From Nocardia thailandica NBRC 100428 (GTDB lineage Bacteria; Actinomycetota; Actinomycetes; Mycobacteriales; Mycobacteriaceae), in contig NZ_BAGK01000127.1 of NCBI RefSeq assembly GCF_000308795.1, positions 1-64,000 of the forward strand: a stretch of DNA of 64,000 nt, in the 5' to 3' direction. Numbering within the stretch: position 1 is the stretch's first letter; each line of letters opens with the position of its first letter. The notes under the pieces were generated by a model that was not told the DNA's origin, did not search any database, and worked only from the letters and a program-made list of their open reading frames with translations. The translations under genes were made by a program, and so were the position numbers. Below, one piece after another: positions 46,090 through 54,567 of this stretch.

Positions 46090-47277
46090 GTGTTCCGAAG
46101 CTGGACCCGTGCCGCTGCCCTGGTGGCGGCACTGCTCGTCACGGGACTCACCGCACCCAGTGCGGTCGGTGACCCGGCCTATCCGACGCCCGACCCGGAC
46201 CCGTTCTACGCCGCGCCCGCGGAACTGGCGTCCCTGCATCCCGGTGACGTCGTCCGCACCCGGCAGATCGACACGACCATCTTCGGCGGTTCGACCGGCT
46301 GGCAGGTGGCGTTCCGGTCCACCAACTCGGTGGGCAAGCCGATCATGGCGACCACCACGGTGATGCTGCCGCCCGGGGTGAGCAAGCCCCCGCTGGTGTC
46401 CTACCAGGCGCTGATCAACGCCCTCGGCACGCAGTGCAGCCCCTCGCACTCCCTGTTCAGCGGCGAGCTGCAGGACGGGCCGGGCGCGGTGCTGCCGATC
46501 ATGCGCGGCTGGGCGGTGTCGCTGCCCGACTACTGGGGCCCGCAGGTCGCCTACGCGGCGGGCCGCCTCGGCGGCATGGTGGTGCTCGACTCGATCCGCG
46601 CGGTCCAGAAGGTGCCCGAGCTGGGTCTGGCCGAGTCGCCGGTCGGCATCGCGGGCTATTCCGGCGGCGCGCTGGCCACGTCGTGGGCGGGCGCGTTGCA
46701 GCCGACCTACGCGCCGGAGCTGAAGCTGGCCGGCGTGGTCGCCGGCGGCATCCCGGCCGACCTCGAGCAGATGGCCCGCGGCCTCGGCTTCGCCAACCAC
46801 CCGGGCTTCGGGCTCGCCTTCGCCGCGGCGATGGGCCTGGAACGCGAATACCCCGACCGGCTGCCGATCTCCTCGCAGCTCAACGACGAGGGCCTGTGGT
46901 TCCGCGAGTTCACCAAGGACGCCTGCCGCCGCTTCCTGCTGTTCCACGGCGTTCTGCGCAACGCCGAGCAGCTCGCCGCCCGCAAGGACCTCATGGACAG
47001 CCCCGAGGCGTTCGCGGTGCTGCGGGAGAACAGCATCCGCTACTCGGACCTGAACCCGACCGCGCCGCACTACTACTGGCAGGGCATCGAGGACTTCCTC
47101 ACCCCGTACGACAGTGTCGCCGAGACCGTCGGGCGCTACTGCCGTAACAACGTGCCGATCACCTTCGTGCCCTACAACATCTCCGAGCACATGACCGCCG
47201 CGGTGATGGGCCTGCCCGCCGCGTGGGAGTACATGGAAGCCCGATTCCGCAACGAGCCGGTGACCAGCACCTGCTGA
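46090..47277 (+). CDS. Secreted lipase (LIP family, PF03583-like)
   Basis: 395 residues from GTG 46090. Signal peptide: basic start, hydrophobic core, cleavage near A-V-G-D (about residue 27-30). Alpha/beta-hydrolase with nucleophile S191 in I-A-G-Y-S-G-G-A-L-A; Q-A-L-I-N-A-L-G-T-Q-C and the late H-M-T-A-A histidine match the Nocardia/Rhodococcus secreted lipase group related to Candida lipase A. Probably hydrolyses triacylglycerols or lipid esters outside the cell. A strong bidirectional hairpin follows. Confidence 0.88.
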   Translation: MFRSWTRAAALVAALLVTGLTAPSAVGDPAYPTPDPDPFYAAPAELASLHPGDVVRTRQIDTTIFGGSTGWQVAFRSTNSVGKPIMATTTVMLPPGVSKPPLVSYQALINALGTQCSPSHSLFSGELQDGPGAVLPIMRGWAVSLPDYWGPQVAYAAGRLGGMVVLDSIRAVQKVPELGLAESPVGIAGYSGGALATSWAGALQPTYAPELKLAGVVAGGIPADLEQMARGLGFANHPGFGLAFAAAMGLEREYPDRLPISSQLNDEGLWFREFTKDACRRFLLFHGVLRNAEQLAARKDLMDSPEAFAVLRENSIRYSDLNPTAPHYYWQGIEDFLTPYDSVAETVGRYCRNNVPITFVPYNISEHMTAAVMGLPAAWEYMEARFRNEPVTSTC

Positions 47278-47299
47278 TCCGGCCAGGAAAACGGACCAC

Positions 47300-47328
47300 G
47301 GCCCCGGCGCGCGATGCGCGCCGGGGCC
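47300..47328. terminator. Bidirectional terminator between lipase and Mce lipoprotein genes
   Basis: Perfect 13-bp arms GGCCCCGGCGCGC / GCGCGCCGGGGCC with a 3-base loop, between two convergent genes (stops at 47277 and 47335). The strongest hairpin seen in the window. Confidence 0.8.
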
Positions 47329-47334
47329 GCGCCG

Positions 47335-48429
47335 TCACCGGGGGCCGGAGACGCGCCCCTGGACCACCCGGAGCACCTGCAGGAACGAGCCGACGAAATC
47401 GGCCACGTCGTTCCGGTCCCAGAACTTGCTGTGCTCGGGGTCGGTCAGCAGTCCGATGTCGAGGTCGGTCAGGGTCATGCCGACCACGAGGCTGCGGCCG
47501 CGTGTGGCGGCCTGCAGCCGGGGGAGTATCTGCTCGAGCTGGTCGGCGGTGACGGTGATGCCGTCTCCGACGGCGCCGAGTGCGGCCAGGAGGGCGTCGA
47601 CGCTGTCGAGGAGTTCGGCGAGCCGGTCGCCGGTGGTCGCGGAGTAGTCGCCGAGGGCGGCGGTGGCGGTGGACAGCGTGGCCAGGAGGTCGCCGACGGC
47701 CCGATTGTGTTCGGCGACGGCGCCGATCGCCTGCGGCAGCGTGTCGGCGACGCGGCCGAGTTCGGTACGGCGGGCGTCGAGAGTGTCGGCGAGGGTGCCG
47801 AATTCGGTGAGGGCGGCGTCGACCCGAGCGCTGTTGGCGTGGAGTTCGCCCACGACGGCGGTGAGCTCGGTGACCAGGTGGGCGAGCTCACCGCCGTGGT
47901 CGTCGACGATGTCGCCGAGCTGATCGCCGAGGTGGGCCAGCCGGGCCACGCCACCGCCGTCGAAGAGCAGCGAGACCGACACGAGCAGTTCCTCGACCGT
48001 CGCGCCCGCCGAGGTGGCGGCGCGTGCGATGGTGTCCCCGTCGGTCAGCACCCCGGCGGCCGAGGGCCGATGCGGTGGCGTCAGCGCGACGAAGACGTCC
48101 CCGAGGGGCGTCGCCTGCCGCAGTGCGGCGCCGGTGCCGTTCGGCAGGGCGATCTCGCCGCGGATCTGCAGGTCGACGATCGCCTCGAACCGGTGCACCC
48201 GGATCCCGGACACCACGCCGATGTCGGACCCGCCCAGCTTGACCTTCGCCTGATCGGGGAGGTTGAGCGCGTTCCCGAACACCGCGTGCAGGGTGTAGAC
48301 GGCCCCGCCCGCCCCCGGCTTCGGTAGGGGTAGATCCGCGACGGTGTAGCCACAGCCCGCGCTCGCCCACAGCACGGCGCCGAGGGCGAGAAGCGGGAAA
48401 CGGACTTTCGTCGCGGGCGAGCCTGCCAT
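47335..48429 (-). CDS. Orphan Mce-family lipoprotein (MceE-like)
   Basis: 364 residues from ATG 48429 with GGAG upstream. Lipoprotein signal ends A-S-A-G-C (Cys near 25). MlaD/MCE domain at about 45-120 (L-P-D-Q-A-K-V-K-L-G-G-S-D-I-G-V-V-S-G-I), then a long helical Mce tail (T-L-D-A-R-R-T-E-L-G-R-V-A-D-T-L-P). MceE subunits are the lipoprotein members of Mce complexes; this one is outside the nine-gene operon 4.5 kb away and has no partner genes of its own. It may be an alternative subunit. Divergent from a TetR gene, whose intergenic dyad could control it. Confidence 0.87.
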   Translation of the reverse strand: MAGSPATKVRFPLLALGAVLWASAGCGYTVADLPLPKPGAGGAVYTLHAVFGNALNLPDQAKVKLGGSDIGVVSGIRVHRFEAIVDLQIRGEIALPNGTGAALRQATPLGDVFVALTPPHRPSAAGVLTDGDTIARAATSAGATVEELLVSVSLLFDGGGVARLAHLGDQLGDIVDDHGGELAHLVTELTAVVGELHANSARVDAALTEFGTLADTLDARRTELGRVADTLPQAIGAVAEHNRAVGDLLATLSTATAALGDYSATTGDRLAELLDSVDALLAALGAVGDGITVTADQLEQILPRLQAATRGRSLVVGMTLTDLDIGLLTDPEHSKFWDRNDVADFVGSFLQVLRVVQGRVSGPR

Positions 48430-48471
48430 CAACACTCCAGTCGAACGCGCGGGAAGCGGCGGCGCCCAGTG

Positions 48472-48529
48472 TGGCACTCATGACACTCTTCGAGTGCCAA
48501 AACTGCCGTTTCGGTACGGCCGGTATAGT
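48472..48529 (+). promoter_or_regulatory. Dyad operator and -10 element of the TetR gene
   Basis: TGGCACTC (48472-48479) and GAGTGCCA (48492-48499) are exact inverted copies; inside them GACACTC-TTC-GAGTGCC (48482-48498) is a tighter 17-bp dyad. A -10 hexamer TATAGT is at 48524-48529, 7 bp before GTG 48537, which suggests a leaderless mRNA. The site lies between the TetR and orphan Mce lipoprotein genes. Confidence 0.6.
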
Positions 48530-48536
48530 GCGCGGA

Positions 48537-49169
48537 GTGTCCGCCTTGCCCCTGAGACTCGTGGTCGCCAAGGCGATGGCCGAACCGGAGGTGCCGCTCA
48601 CCGGCACCGATCATCAGATCCTCGACGCGACACTCGAGCTCTACCAGGCGTACGGCAGCCGCATGTCCATGGACGACATCGCCGTGCGCGCGAAGGTGGG
48701 CCGCCGCACCGTCTTCCGCCGTTTCGGGTCCAAGGACGGAGTGGTCGAACAGCTGGTCGTCCGGGAACTCGGCCGCATGCTCCAGTTGCTGCGCGACACC
48801 GCCGCGGCCGCCGAGGACCCGGTCACCGGCGCGGTGGAGGTATTCGTGGTGGCGGTGCGGGCGGTCGGCGAGCATCCGGCGCTGGACCGGCTCGCCCGGC
48901 ACGAACCCCAGGTCATGCTCGACGCGCTGCGCGCCGACGACGCGGCCCTGCTCGATCTCATGGACGGCTTCGTCGCCGACCGCATCCGCTCGGGCCAGCG
49001 GCACGGCACGGTCGCGCTGCGCAATCCCGAGCTGATCGCCGAGACCCTGGTGCGGCTGGTGTTCGCGAATCTGCTCATGCCGAGCCGGGCGGCCAACTCC
49101 CGCGACGAGAAGGCGCTGCGCATGCTCGCCCGGACCGTCATCACCCCGTTGCTCTCGGTCGCCGACTGA
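48537..49169 (+). CDS. TetR-family regulator
   Basis: 210 residues from GTG 48537, chosen because a TATAGT -10 lies 7 bp upstream (leaderless start); no Shine-Dalgarno is present for this or for ATG 48576. HTH: L-E-L-Y-Q-A-Y-G-S-R-M-S-M-D-D-I-A-V-R-A-K-V-G-R-R-T-V-F-R-R-F-G-S-K-D-G-V-V. C-terminal ligand domain about 85-205. It probably controls the divergent Mce lipoprotein and perhaps itself through the dyad at 48472-48499. Whether it also binds the four TGGACA-type sites of the locus cannot be told. Confidence 0.88.
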   Translation: MSALPLRLVVAKAMAEPEVPLTGTDHQILDATLELYQAYGSRMSMDDIAVRAKVGRRTVFRRFGSKDGVVEQLVVRELGRMLQLLRDTAAAAEDPVTGAVEVFVVAVRAVGEHPALDRLARHEPQVMLDALRADDAALLDLMDGFVADRIRSGQRHGTVALRNPELIAETLVRLVFANLLMPSRAANSRDEKALRMLARTVITPLLSVAD

Positions 49170-49230
49170 CACCGCGTACCTCCCTCGTGGGTCACCGCGG
49201 GGTATTGCCGTGCCCGAAGTGCCGGTGATA

Positions 49231-49250
49231 CTGTCCAGACACATGTCCAG
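49231..49250. promoter_or_regulatory. mce-locus operator copy A (ferredoxin promoter)
   Basis: On the minus strand CTGGACATGTGTCTGGACAG, matching the locus consensus nTGGACAnnnGTCTGnACnn. It overlaps the end of a -10-like GATACT (49227-49232; -35-like TTGCCG 16 bp upstream) and lies 70 bp before the ferredoxin start. A further TGTCCA half-site is at 49256-49261. Confidence 0.75.
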
Positions 49251-49319
49251 CTTGGTGTCCATGCGAAGCGGTTCGCGGGAGCGAACGGACGATGCCGATG
49301 GCGGAAGGCGGGGTCTCGA

Positions 49320-49541
49320 GTGCGAATCGTCGTTGATCTGGATCTGTGCCAGGGGCACGCGGTCTGTCAGACCGAGGCGCCCGGAGTGTTCGCGGTCCCC
49401 AAGTACGGAAAAGTCGAGATCCTCGTCGAGAACCCGGGGGCGGCGCAGCGCGCCGCCGTCGCCGACGCGGTGACCTATTGCCCGACACGGGCGCTGTCGA
49501 TCCTCTCCGGGGAGCCGGACGACGAAGGAGAACAACGATGA
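49320..49541 (+). CDS. [3Fe-4S]-type ferredoxin
   Basis: 73 residues from GTG 49320. Cluster ligands in D-L-C-Q-G-H-A-V-C and Y-C-P-T-R-A-L: the middle cysteine of the first group is replaced (C-Q-G-H-A-V-C), as in single-cluster 3Fe-4S ferredoxins that serve actinobacterial P450s. Encoded with a P450 two genes downstream and under the same operator type, so it is the likely electron donor. The stop overlaps the next gene. Confidence 0.9.
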   Translation: MRIVVDLDLCQGHAVCQTEAPGVFAVPKYGKVEILVENPGAAQRAAVADAVTYCPTRALSILSGEPDDEGEQR

Positions 49542-50089
49542 CCGGGTACACGCGCGCCGAGCTCGACGAGATGGTCGAGCGCTGGCTGGCGGAGAACAAG
49601 CGGTGCGAGGAGCTCGGCGACTGGCGTCCGCTGGCCGACATGTACACCGAGGACGCCACCTACGGCTGGAACTACGGGCCCAAGCAGGAATTCATGGCCG
49701 TGGGCCGGGAGGAGATCCGGGAGATCGCCGTCGGTCAGGAGATGGACGGCCTCGAGGGCTGGCGCTACCCGTACCAGCACGTCGTGATCGACGAGAGGAC
49801 CGGCGACGTCGTCGGTTTCTGGAAGCAGACCTCCGACGCCACCCGCGAGGACGGTTCCCACTACACCGTCGAGGGCATCGGCGGCAGCTGGTTCCGCTAC
49901 GGCGGCAACTTCCAGTGGAACTGGCAGCGCGACTTCTTCGACTTCGGCAACGTCTCGGCGCTGTTCCTCGAGATGCTGACGAACAATGCGATGAGCAAGC
50001 CCATGCTGGCCCGCATCGAGCACGCGACCAGGAATCAGCCGTTGCCGGGCTGGTACCCGGTGGGCAAGTCGCCGGTGCCGCTGTGGTGA
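49538..50089 (+). CDS. NTF2/SnoaL-fold protein
   Basis: 183 residues from an ATG with GAAGGAG upstream, overlapping the ferredoxin stop. R-W-L-A-E-N-K-R-C-E-E-L-G-D-W-R-P-L-A-D-M-Y-T-E-D-A-T-Y is the opening of a SnoaL-like domain; very aromatic later (W-K-Q-T-S, S-W-F-R-Y-G-G-N-F-Q-W-N-W-Q-R-D-F-F). Likely binds a polycyclic or other hydrophobic substrate of the locus, as isomerase, cyclase or hydratase; not determined. Confidence 0.82.
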   Translation: MTGYTRAELDEMVERWLAENKRCEELGDWRPLADMYTEDATYGWNYGPKQEFMAVGREEIREIAVGQEMDGLEGWRYPYQHVVIDERTGDVVGFWKQTSDATREDGSHYTVEGIGGSWFRYGGNFQWNWQRDFFDFGNVSALFLEMLTNNAMSKPMLARIEHATRNQPLPGWYPVGKSPVPLW

Positions 50090-51333
50090 GCCAGGATTCG
50101 TCGTTCGCCGCGCTGACCCGCGAGCAGCTCGCGGTGCTGGTGCCCGAACTGCTGCTGTGCGGTCACCTCATCGACCGTTCCGGCATGCCGCACACCATCG
50201 GCGCGTTCGGTCGCGAGGGCATGACCCAGGTGGCCATCGAGGAATGGCAGGTCTCGAGCCCGGTCTACACCCGGCGCATGCAGACCGCCCTCGGCTACGC
50301 CGGCGACAGCGTGGAGACCATTTTCAAGGGCTTGCAGCTGGACATCGGCGCGCCGCCGCAGTTCCTGGACTTCCGGTTCCGGGTCGACGATCACGACCAC
50401 GGCGAGTTCTGGCTCGACCACTGCGGCGCGCTGGCCGACGTGGAACCACTCGGTGACGCGTTCGTGCGGGCCATGTGTCACGACATCGAGGACCCCACCT
50501 TCGACGCGACCGCGCTGGCCACCAATCCCCGCGCCCAGGTCCGGCCGATCCACCGGCCGCCGCGGGTGCCCGCGGGCCGGAAGCCGGTCTGCGCGTGGAC
50601 GGTGATCATCGACGACTCCCATGTGCCCCCGCCGATACCCCGCAACGCCGGGGTGATCGAGGGTTCCGACGCCGCGTCGGTGACGCTGTCGCCGATCGAC
50701 CCGGCCGACGAAGGTGTCGGCGACTACCGGGGCCCGCTGCTGAGCGACCTGCGCTTCCCCGACTTCTCGCGCTCGGCCCTGATCCGCATCGCCGAAGAGG
50801 TGTGCCTGCAGCAGCATCTGCTCGCCGCGGGCTTCCTGCTGGCCGTCCGGGAGCGCGTCGAGCCGGAGCGGGCCGACGAGATCGGGCGCAAGCAGTTCGC
50901 GGGCGTGGCGGGGGTATCCTCCGAAAGAATCCGCGCCGCACTGTGTCTCGGCGACGACCCGGAGTCCCTGGCCCGGATCATCGCCCTGCATCCGGCGCTC
51001 AATCCGGTGCAGTACGTGAGCCGCGCGATCGAGGTGACCGGCGACGGTGTGCGGGTGACCCTGAACCGCGACTGCGGCGGCGTGCGCGACAGCGTGTGGC
51101 CCGCCCTGCTGACCGCGGACCGTCTCGAACCCCTCGAGGCCCTCGTGCGCGGGGTGAACCCGCGCTACGGGTGCCGGGTCGCCGCCGCGGACGAGCGGAC
51201 CCTGGCGGTCGATGTCGTCCTCGGCGACGAACCCGCGGCCGAGGCCGTGGAGGTGGCCCTGACCCGGATCAGCACCGGCGCGAATTTCGCCTTCGCCGAC
51301 CGGGGAATCCCGTTGCCGCTCACCGTCGTGTGA
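50086..51333 (+). CDS. Protein of unknown function in the mce/P450 locus
   Basis: 415 residues from a GTG overlapping the previous stop. No family I recognise. Notable: D-H-D-H-G-E-F-W-L-D-H-C-G-A-L near 105-118, rich in possible metal ligands; P-I-H-R-P-P-R near 158; and an early M-P-H-T-I-G-A-F-G. No signal peptide or membrane segment. Tight coupling with ferredoxin and SnoaL genes implies a cytoplasmic step on the imported compound. Its His/Asp/Cys cluster suggests a metal site, but this is inference. Confidence 0.7.
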   Translation: MSQDSSFAALTREQLAVLVPELLLCGHLIDRSGMPHTIGAFGREGMTQVAIEEWQVSSPVYTRRMQTALGYAGDSVETIFKGLQLDIGAPPQFLDFRFRVDDHDHGEFWLDHCGALADVEPLGDAFVRAMCHDIEDPTFDATALATNPRAQVRPIHRPPRVPAGRKPVCAWTVIIDDSHVPPPIPRNAGVIEGSDAASVTLSPIDPADEGVGDYRGPLLSDLRFPDFSRSALIRIAEEVCLQQHLLAAGFLLAVRERVEPERADEIGRKQFAGVAGVSSERIRAALCLGDDPESLARIIALHPALNPVQYVSRAIEVTGDGVRVTLNRDCGGVRDSVWPALLTADRLEPLEALVRGVNPRYGCRVAAADERTLAVDVVLGDEPAAEAVEVALTRISTGANFAFADRGIPLPLTVV

Positions 51334-51530
51334 GGGCGTGTCCGTCCCGATGCCGAGCCGGACCTGACGCCGCCCGTGCCCTGGCGAGCGCGGCGGCCGG
51401 GGTCGGCGGGTGGCGGGTGACCGCTGCCCGCCGACAGTGCTGCTGCTCGCCGCGATACGACGGCAGTGCGCCGCGCATCACCCCTTCGCGCCGCGGACAG
51501 GCCGGGCCGGTCCGGAATCCGGCGCCAAGA

Positions 51531-51555
51531 TGGACATCTGTCTGTACAGGTGTCC
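51531..51555. promoter_or_regulatory. mce-locus operator copy B (P450 promoter)
   Basis: TGGACATCTGTCTGTACAG with an added TGTCC on the right, so that GGACATCTGT and ACAGGTGTCC form 10-bp arms with one mismatch around a 4-bp centre (51532-51555). A -10-like GATAAC is at 51558-51563. It is 55 bp upstream of the P450 start and matches copies A, C and D. Confidence 0.75.
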
Positions 51556-51609
51556 GGATAACGGTGTAGCGTGACCTGGACAAGACGAAATCTGGTGATG
51601 GAGTGTGCT

Positions 51610-52833
51610 GTGACCGCCGATATGGAGACGCTCGTCCCCTTCGACCCCTACGACTACGCGTTCCACGAGGACCCGTACCCGACCTATGCGCGCCTGCGCG
51701 CCGAGGCCCCGGTCTACCGGAACGGGTCGATGGACTTCTGGGCGCTGTCGCGCCACCACGACGTGCGGGCCGCGCTGCGTGACAGCGTGCGCCTGTCGAA
51801 CAGTTGGGGTGTGTCGATGGACCCGACCTCCTACGGCCCGAATGCCCACCTGGCCATGTCCTTCCTCGCCCTGGACGATCCGAAGCACGCGCGCATCCGC
51901 AAACTGGTGTCCAAGGGCTTCACCCCGCGCCGGCTGCTCGAGCTGACCGACCGGATCAGCGATCTGACCCGAGCGCACTGGGACCGGTGCCTGGAGATGG
52001 GGCAGTTCGACTACATCCGCGATTTCGCCGGGCTGCTGCCGATGGACGTGGTCTCGGAGCTGCTCGGGGTGCCCGAGGCCGACCGCGCGCACCTGCGCAC
52101 CCAGTCGGATCTGCTGCTGCACCGCGAGGAGGGGGTTCTCGACGTCCCCTCGGCCGCGATCTACGCCTACGTCGAGCTGACCACCTACTACAAGGCACTG
52201 GTCGAGGACCGGCGGCGCAATCCCGGCGACGACCTGGTGTCGGTGCTCATCGACGCCGAGATCCCCGACGACGAGAACGGCGGGGTGACCCGGCTCTCCG
52301 AGCAGGAGATCATCGGCTTTCTCGTCCTGATGATCGTGGCGGGCAACGAGACCACCACCAAACTGCTGGGCAACGCCATGTACTGGGGGCACCGGTTCCC
52401 CGACGAGGCCGCCAAGGTTCTGGCCGACCCGTCGATCGTGCCGGACTGGACCGAGGAGACCCTGCGTTACGACAACTCGACGCAGCTGCTGGTGCGCCGG
52501 GTGCTGGCCGACGTGGCGATCGAGGACCACGTCATCCCCGCCGGAGACCGGGTGCTGCTGCTGCTCGGTTCGGCCAACCGCGACGAGGACGTCTTCGAGG
52601 ACGCCGCCGCCTACCGCATCGGCCGCGACAGTTCCCAGACGCTGCTGAGTTTCGGGATGGGCGTGCACTTCTGCCTGGGCGCGCACCTGGCCCGCATGGA
52701 GGCCAACATCGGTCTGACCGCCATCGCCGAGTCGATCAGCGGCTACGACATCGACACCGCCGCCGCGCAGCGGGTGCATTCGGTCAACGTGCGCGGCTTC
52801 GCCGGCCTGCCGATGACGGTGCGGCCCCGATAG
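51610..52833 (+). CDS. Cytochrome P450
   Basis: 407 residues from GTG 51610, chosen for GGAG 6 bp upstream; ATG 51598 and GTG 51571 are in frame. Soluble class I P450: I-helix V-A-G-N-E-T-T-T-K (AGxET), K-helix E-E-T-L-R (ExxR) and heme loop F-G-M-G-V-H-F-C-L-G with ligand Cys near 355. Bacterial CYPs of this type hydroxylate lipids, terpenes or steroids with ferredoxin electrons. The ferredoxin gene upstream is the likely partner. Substrate is presumably what the Mce system imports. Exact CYP family not assigned. Confidence 0.94.
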   Translation: MTADMETLVPFDPYDYAFHEDPYPTYARLRAEAPVYRNGSMDFWALSRHHDVRAALRDSVRLSNSWGVSMDPTSYGPNAHLAMSFLALDDPKHARIRKLVSKGFTPRRLLELTDRISDLTRAHWDRCLEMGQFDYIRDFAGLLPMDVVSELLGVPEADRAHLRTQSDLLLHREEGVLDVPSAAIYAYVELTTYYKALVEDRRRNPGDDLVSVLIDAEIPDDENGGVTRLSEQEIIGFLVLMIVAGNETTTKLLGNAMYWGHRFPDEAAKVLADPSIVPDWTEETLRYDNSTQLLVRRVLADVAIEDHVIPAGDRVLLLLGSANRDEDVFEDAAAYRIGRDSSQTLLSFGMGVHFCLGAHLARMEANIGLTAIAESISGYDIDTAAAQRVHSVNVRGFAGLPMTVRPR

Positions 52834-52855
52834 CCGTAGCGGCCACAGCCCGCGA

Positions 52856-52882
52856 CCCGGCACCCGATCCGCGGGTGCCGGG
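52856..52882. terminator. Bidirectional terminator between P450 and mce operon
   Basis: CCCGGCACCC / GGGTGCCGGG, perfect 10-bp arms with a 7-base loop, between the convergent P450 (stop 52833) and mas (stop 52890). Confidence 0.75.
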
Positions 52883-52889
52883 CCGTCTG

Positions 52890-53576
52890 CTATCTGACCG
52901 GGACCGCGTTCTGCAGGCCACCGACATCGGTGATGTGCCAATCGGAGTTGCGGTCGATGGTCAGCGAATAGGCGACCGTGGTCAGGGTTCCGGCCGGATT
53001 CTGCACGCTGCTCGACGTGACCGTCAGGTAGGCGTTGACCTTGTAGACCCCGCCCGATTCGGAGATCACGCCCGCTGAGAGGGGTGTCGCGGTGGAGGTC
53101 CACTGCAGCGGAAGCAGGATCTGCTCGAGCTGGGGGGCGGTGGTGTCGAACTTGGCCGAGAGTTGCGGGGACGTCCCGGTCTTCAGCTCGGCCAGCCAGG
53201 CTTTCACGTTGCGGTAGTCGATGGTGGAGGCGCCCAGGGCGTAGTCGGCGGCGATGCGTTCGGCGTGGGCTTCGTCGGCGGCGTGCTGCCGCTGATCGTC
53301 CAGGTCGCCGCGGGCGCCGACGTAGAGCACGGCCAGGGTGGCGGTCGCGGCGACCGACACCGCCAGCGCCGCGGCGGTCAGCACGGTCGACAGGCGCAGT
53401 GCGACGGTGCGGGGTGCGGTCCGGTCGGAGCGGTTGCCGGACAGCGGTTCCGGCGCCTTCCGAAGTGTGGCGGCCGTCCCCGTCCGCGCGGTGGCCGGTC
53501 CGGGGGTCTCGGGGCCATCGGGCGCCTCGGTGTCCGCGGGCGGCGGGCCGGGGTGTTCGGTGGTGTCGGTGCTCAT
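52890..53576 (-). CDS. Mce-associated membrane protein (Mas)
   Basis: 228 residues. Proline/threonine-rich cytoplasmic N-terminus (1-60), one membrane helix (about 62-90: V-L-T-A-A-A-L-A-V-S-V-A-A-T-A-T-L-A-V-L-Y-V), then an extracytoplasmic domain with A-A-D-Y-A-L-G-A-S-T-I-D-Y and the late W-H-I-T-D-V-G-G, the pattern of Mce-associated (Mam/OmamA-like) proteins that stabilise Mce complexes. Last gene of the operon. Confidence 0.88.
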   Translation of the reverse strand: MSTDTTEHPGPPPADTEAPDGPETPGPATARTGTAATLRKAPEPLSGNRSDRTAPRTVALRLSTVLTAAALAVSVAATATLAVLYVGARGDLDDQRQHAADEAHAERIAADYALGASTIDYRNVKAWLAELKTGTSPQLSAKFDTTAPQLEQILLPLQWTSTATPLSAGVISESGGVYKVNAYLTVTSSSVQNPAGTLTTVAYSLTIDRNSDWHITDVGGLQNAVPVR

Positions 53577-53610
53577 GTCGTCTGTCCTTCCGCCTGGGGG
53601 AGGTCGGGGT

Positions 53611-54567
53611 CTATCTGACGGTGATACGGAGTCGCACGCTGCCGTCCTCGCCGAAGCCGTGCACGGCCTGGTCGAGGAGCGCGCCGAGGTCGATGCCGGG
53701 CGCTCGGGTGACCGCGTCGGCGACGACGGGTTGCAGGGCGGGGCCGAGCAGCGCGACGTCCGGGCCGATCTTCGCCAGCAGCGCGTCGACCTCGGTCAGG
53801 AACGGCAGTACGCCGGCGCCGGTGAAGTACTGCTCGGTGGGCCGGCTCTCCACCAGGGCCGAGCCCGACTGCACGATGTCGCTGAGCGTGATGCCGAACT
53901 CGCCGAAGAGCGGGCCCGCCGCGGCCAGTGACGGTCCCATCCAGTCGATGTCGGCTCCGAGATACTGCAGGTCGGCGAACAGTTGCCGCAGCACGTCGGT
54001 GCGGCTGAGCAGGGTCGCGGCCAGCAGGGTGGTGGAACGCTGCAGGGTCTGCACGGTGGCGCCGGTGCCGGCCAGGGCACGGTCGAAGGTCTCGACGAGC
54101 CCGGACACCACTTCGGGGCGGACCCCGTCCAGCAGCGAGACCAGGCGGGTGGACAGTTCGGTGACGGTCGTCGGTTCGTGGACCGCCTCGGCCGGAACCA
54201 CCTGCCCGTCGCCCAGGTACGGGCCACCCTCGGTGTCGGGCTCGAAGCCGATGTAGGGCTCGCCGAGCGCGGAGAGCTGCTCGATGCGGACGGTGCCCGC
54301 GGCGGGGATGCGGTGCCGGTCGTCGACGGCCAGCCGCACCAGAACCCCCCCAGGGCGGGTGCGGACCTCGGCGACATGCCCGACGGGCACCCCGTTGAGC
54401 AGCACCGGCGCCTGCGGCGCGAGGCCGCCGGAGGCCCACAGGTGCAGGTCGATGGTGGTGTAGTGGCGGCGCGGGTCCATGTCGAGGACGCCGACGCACA
54501 TGTAGGTGACCCCGGCGACGAGGACGGCCAGGATCGCGGAAAGGGACACGGCGGCACGGAGCTTCAC
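53611..54567 (-). CDS. mceF: MceF-type MCE family protein
   Basis: 318 residues from GTG 54567, overlapping the mceE stop. One N-terminal membrane anchor, MlaD domain about 38-115 (Q-A-P-V-L-L-N-G-V-P-V-G-H-V-A-E-V), then the helical region that forms the periplasmic channel in Mce hexamers. Sixth of the six Mce subunits by gene order. Confidence 0.9.
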   Translation of the reverse strand: MKLRAAVSLSAILAVLVAGVTYMCVGVLDMDPRRHYTTIDLHLWASGGLAPQAPVLLNGVPVGHVAEVRTRPGGVLVRLAVDDRHRIPAAGTVRIEQLSALGEPYIGFEPDTEGGPYLGDGQVVPAEAVHEPTTVTELSTRLVSLLDGVRPEVVSGLVETFDRALAGTGATVQTLQRSTTLLAATLLSRTDVLRQLFADLQYLGADIDWMGPSLAAAGPLFGEFGITLSDIVQSGSALVESRPTEQYFTGAGVLPFLTEVDALLAKIGPDVALLGPALQPVVADAVTRAPGIDLGALLDQAVHGFGEDGSVRLRITVR

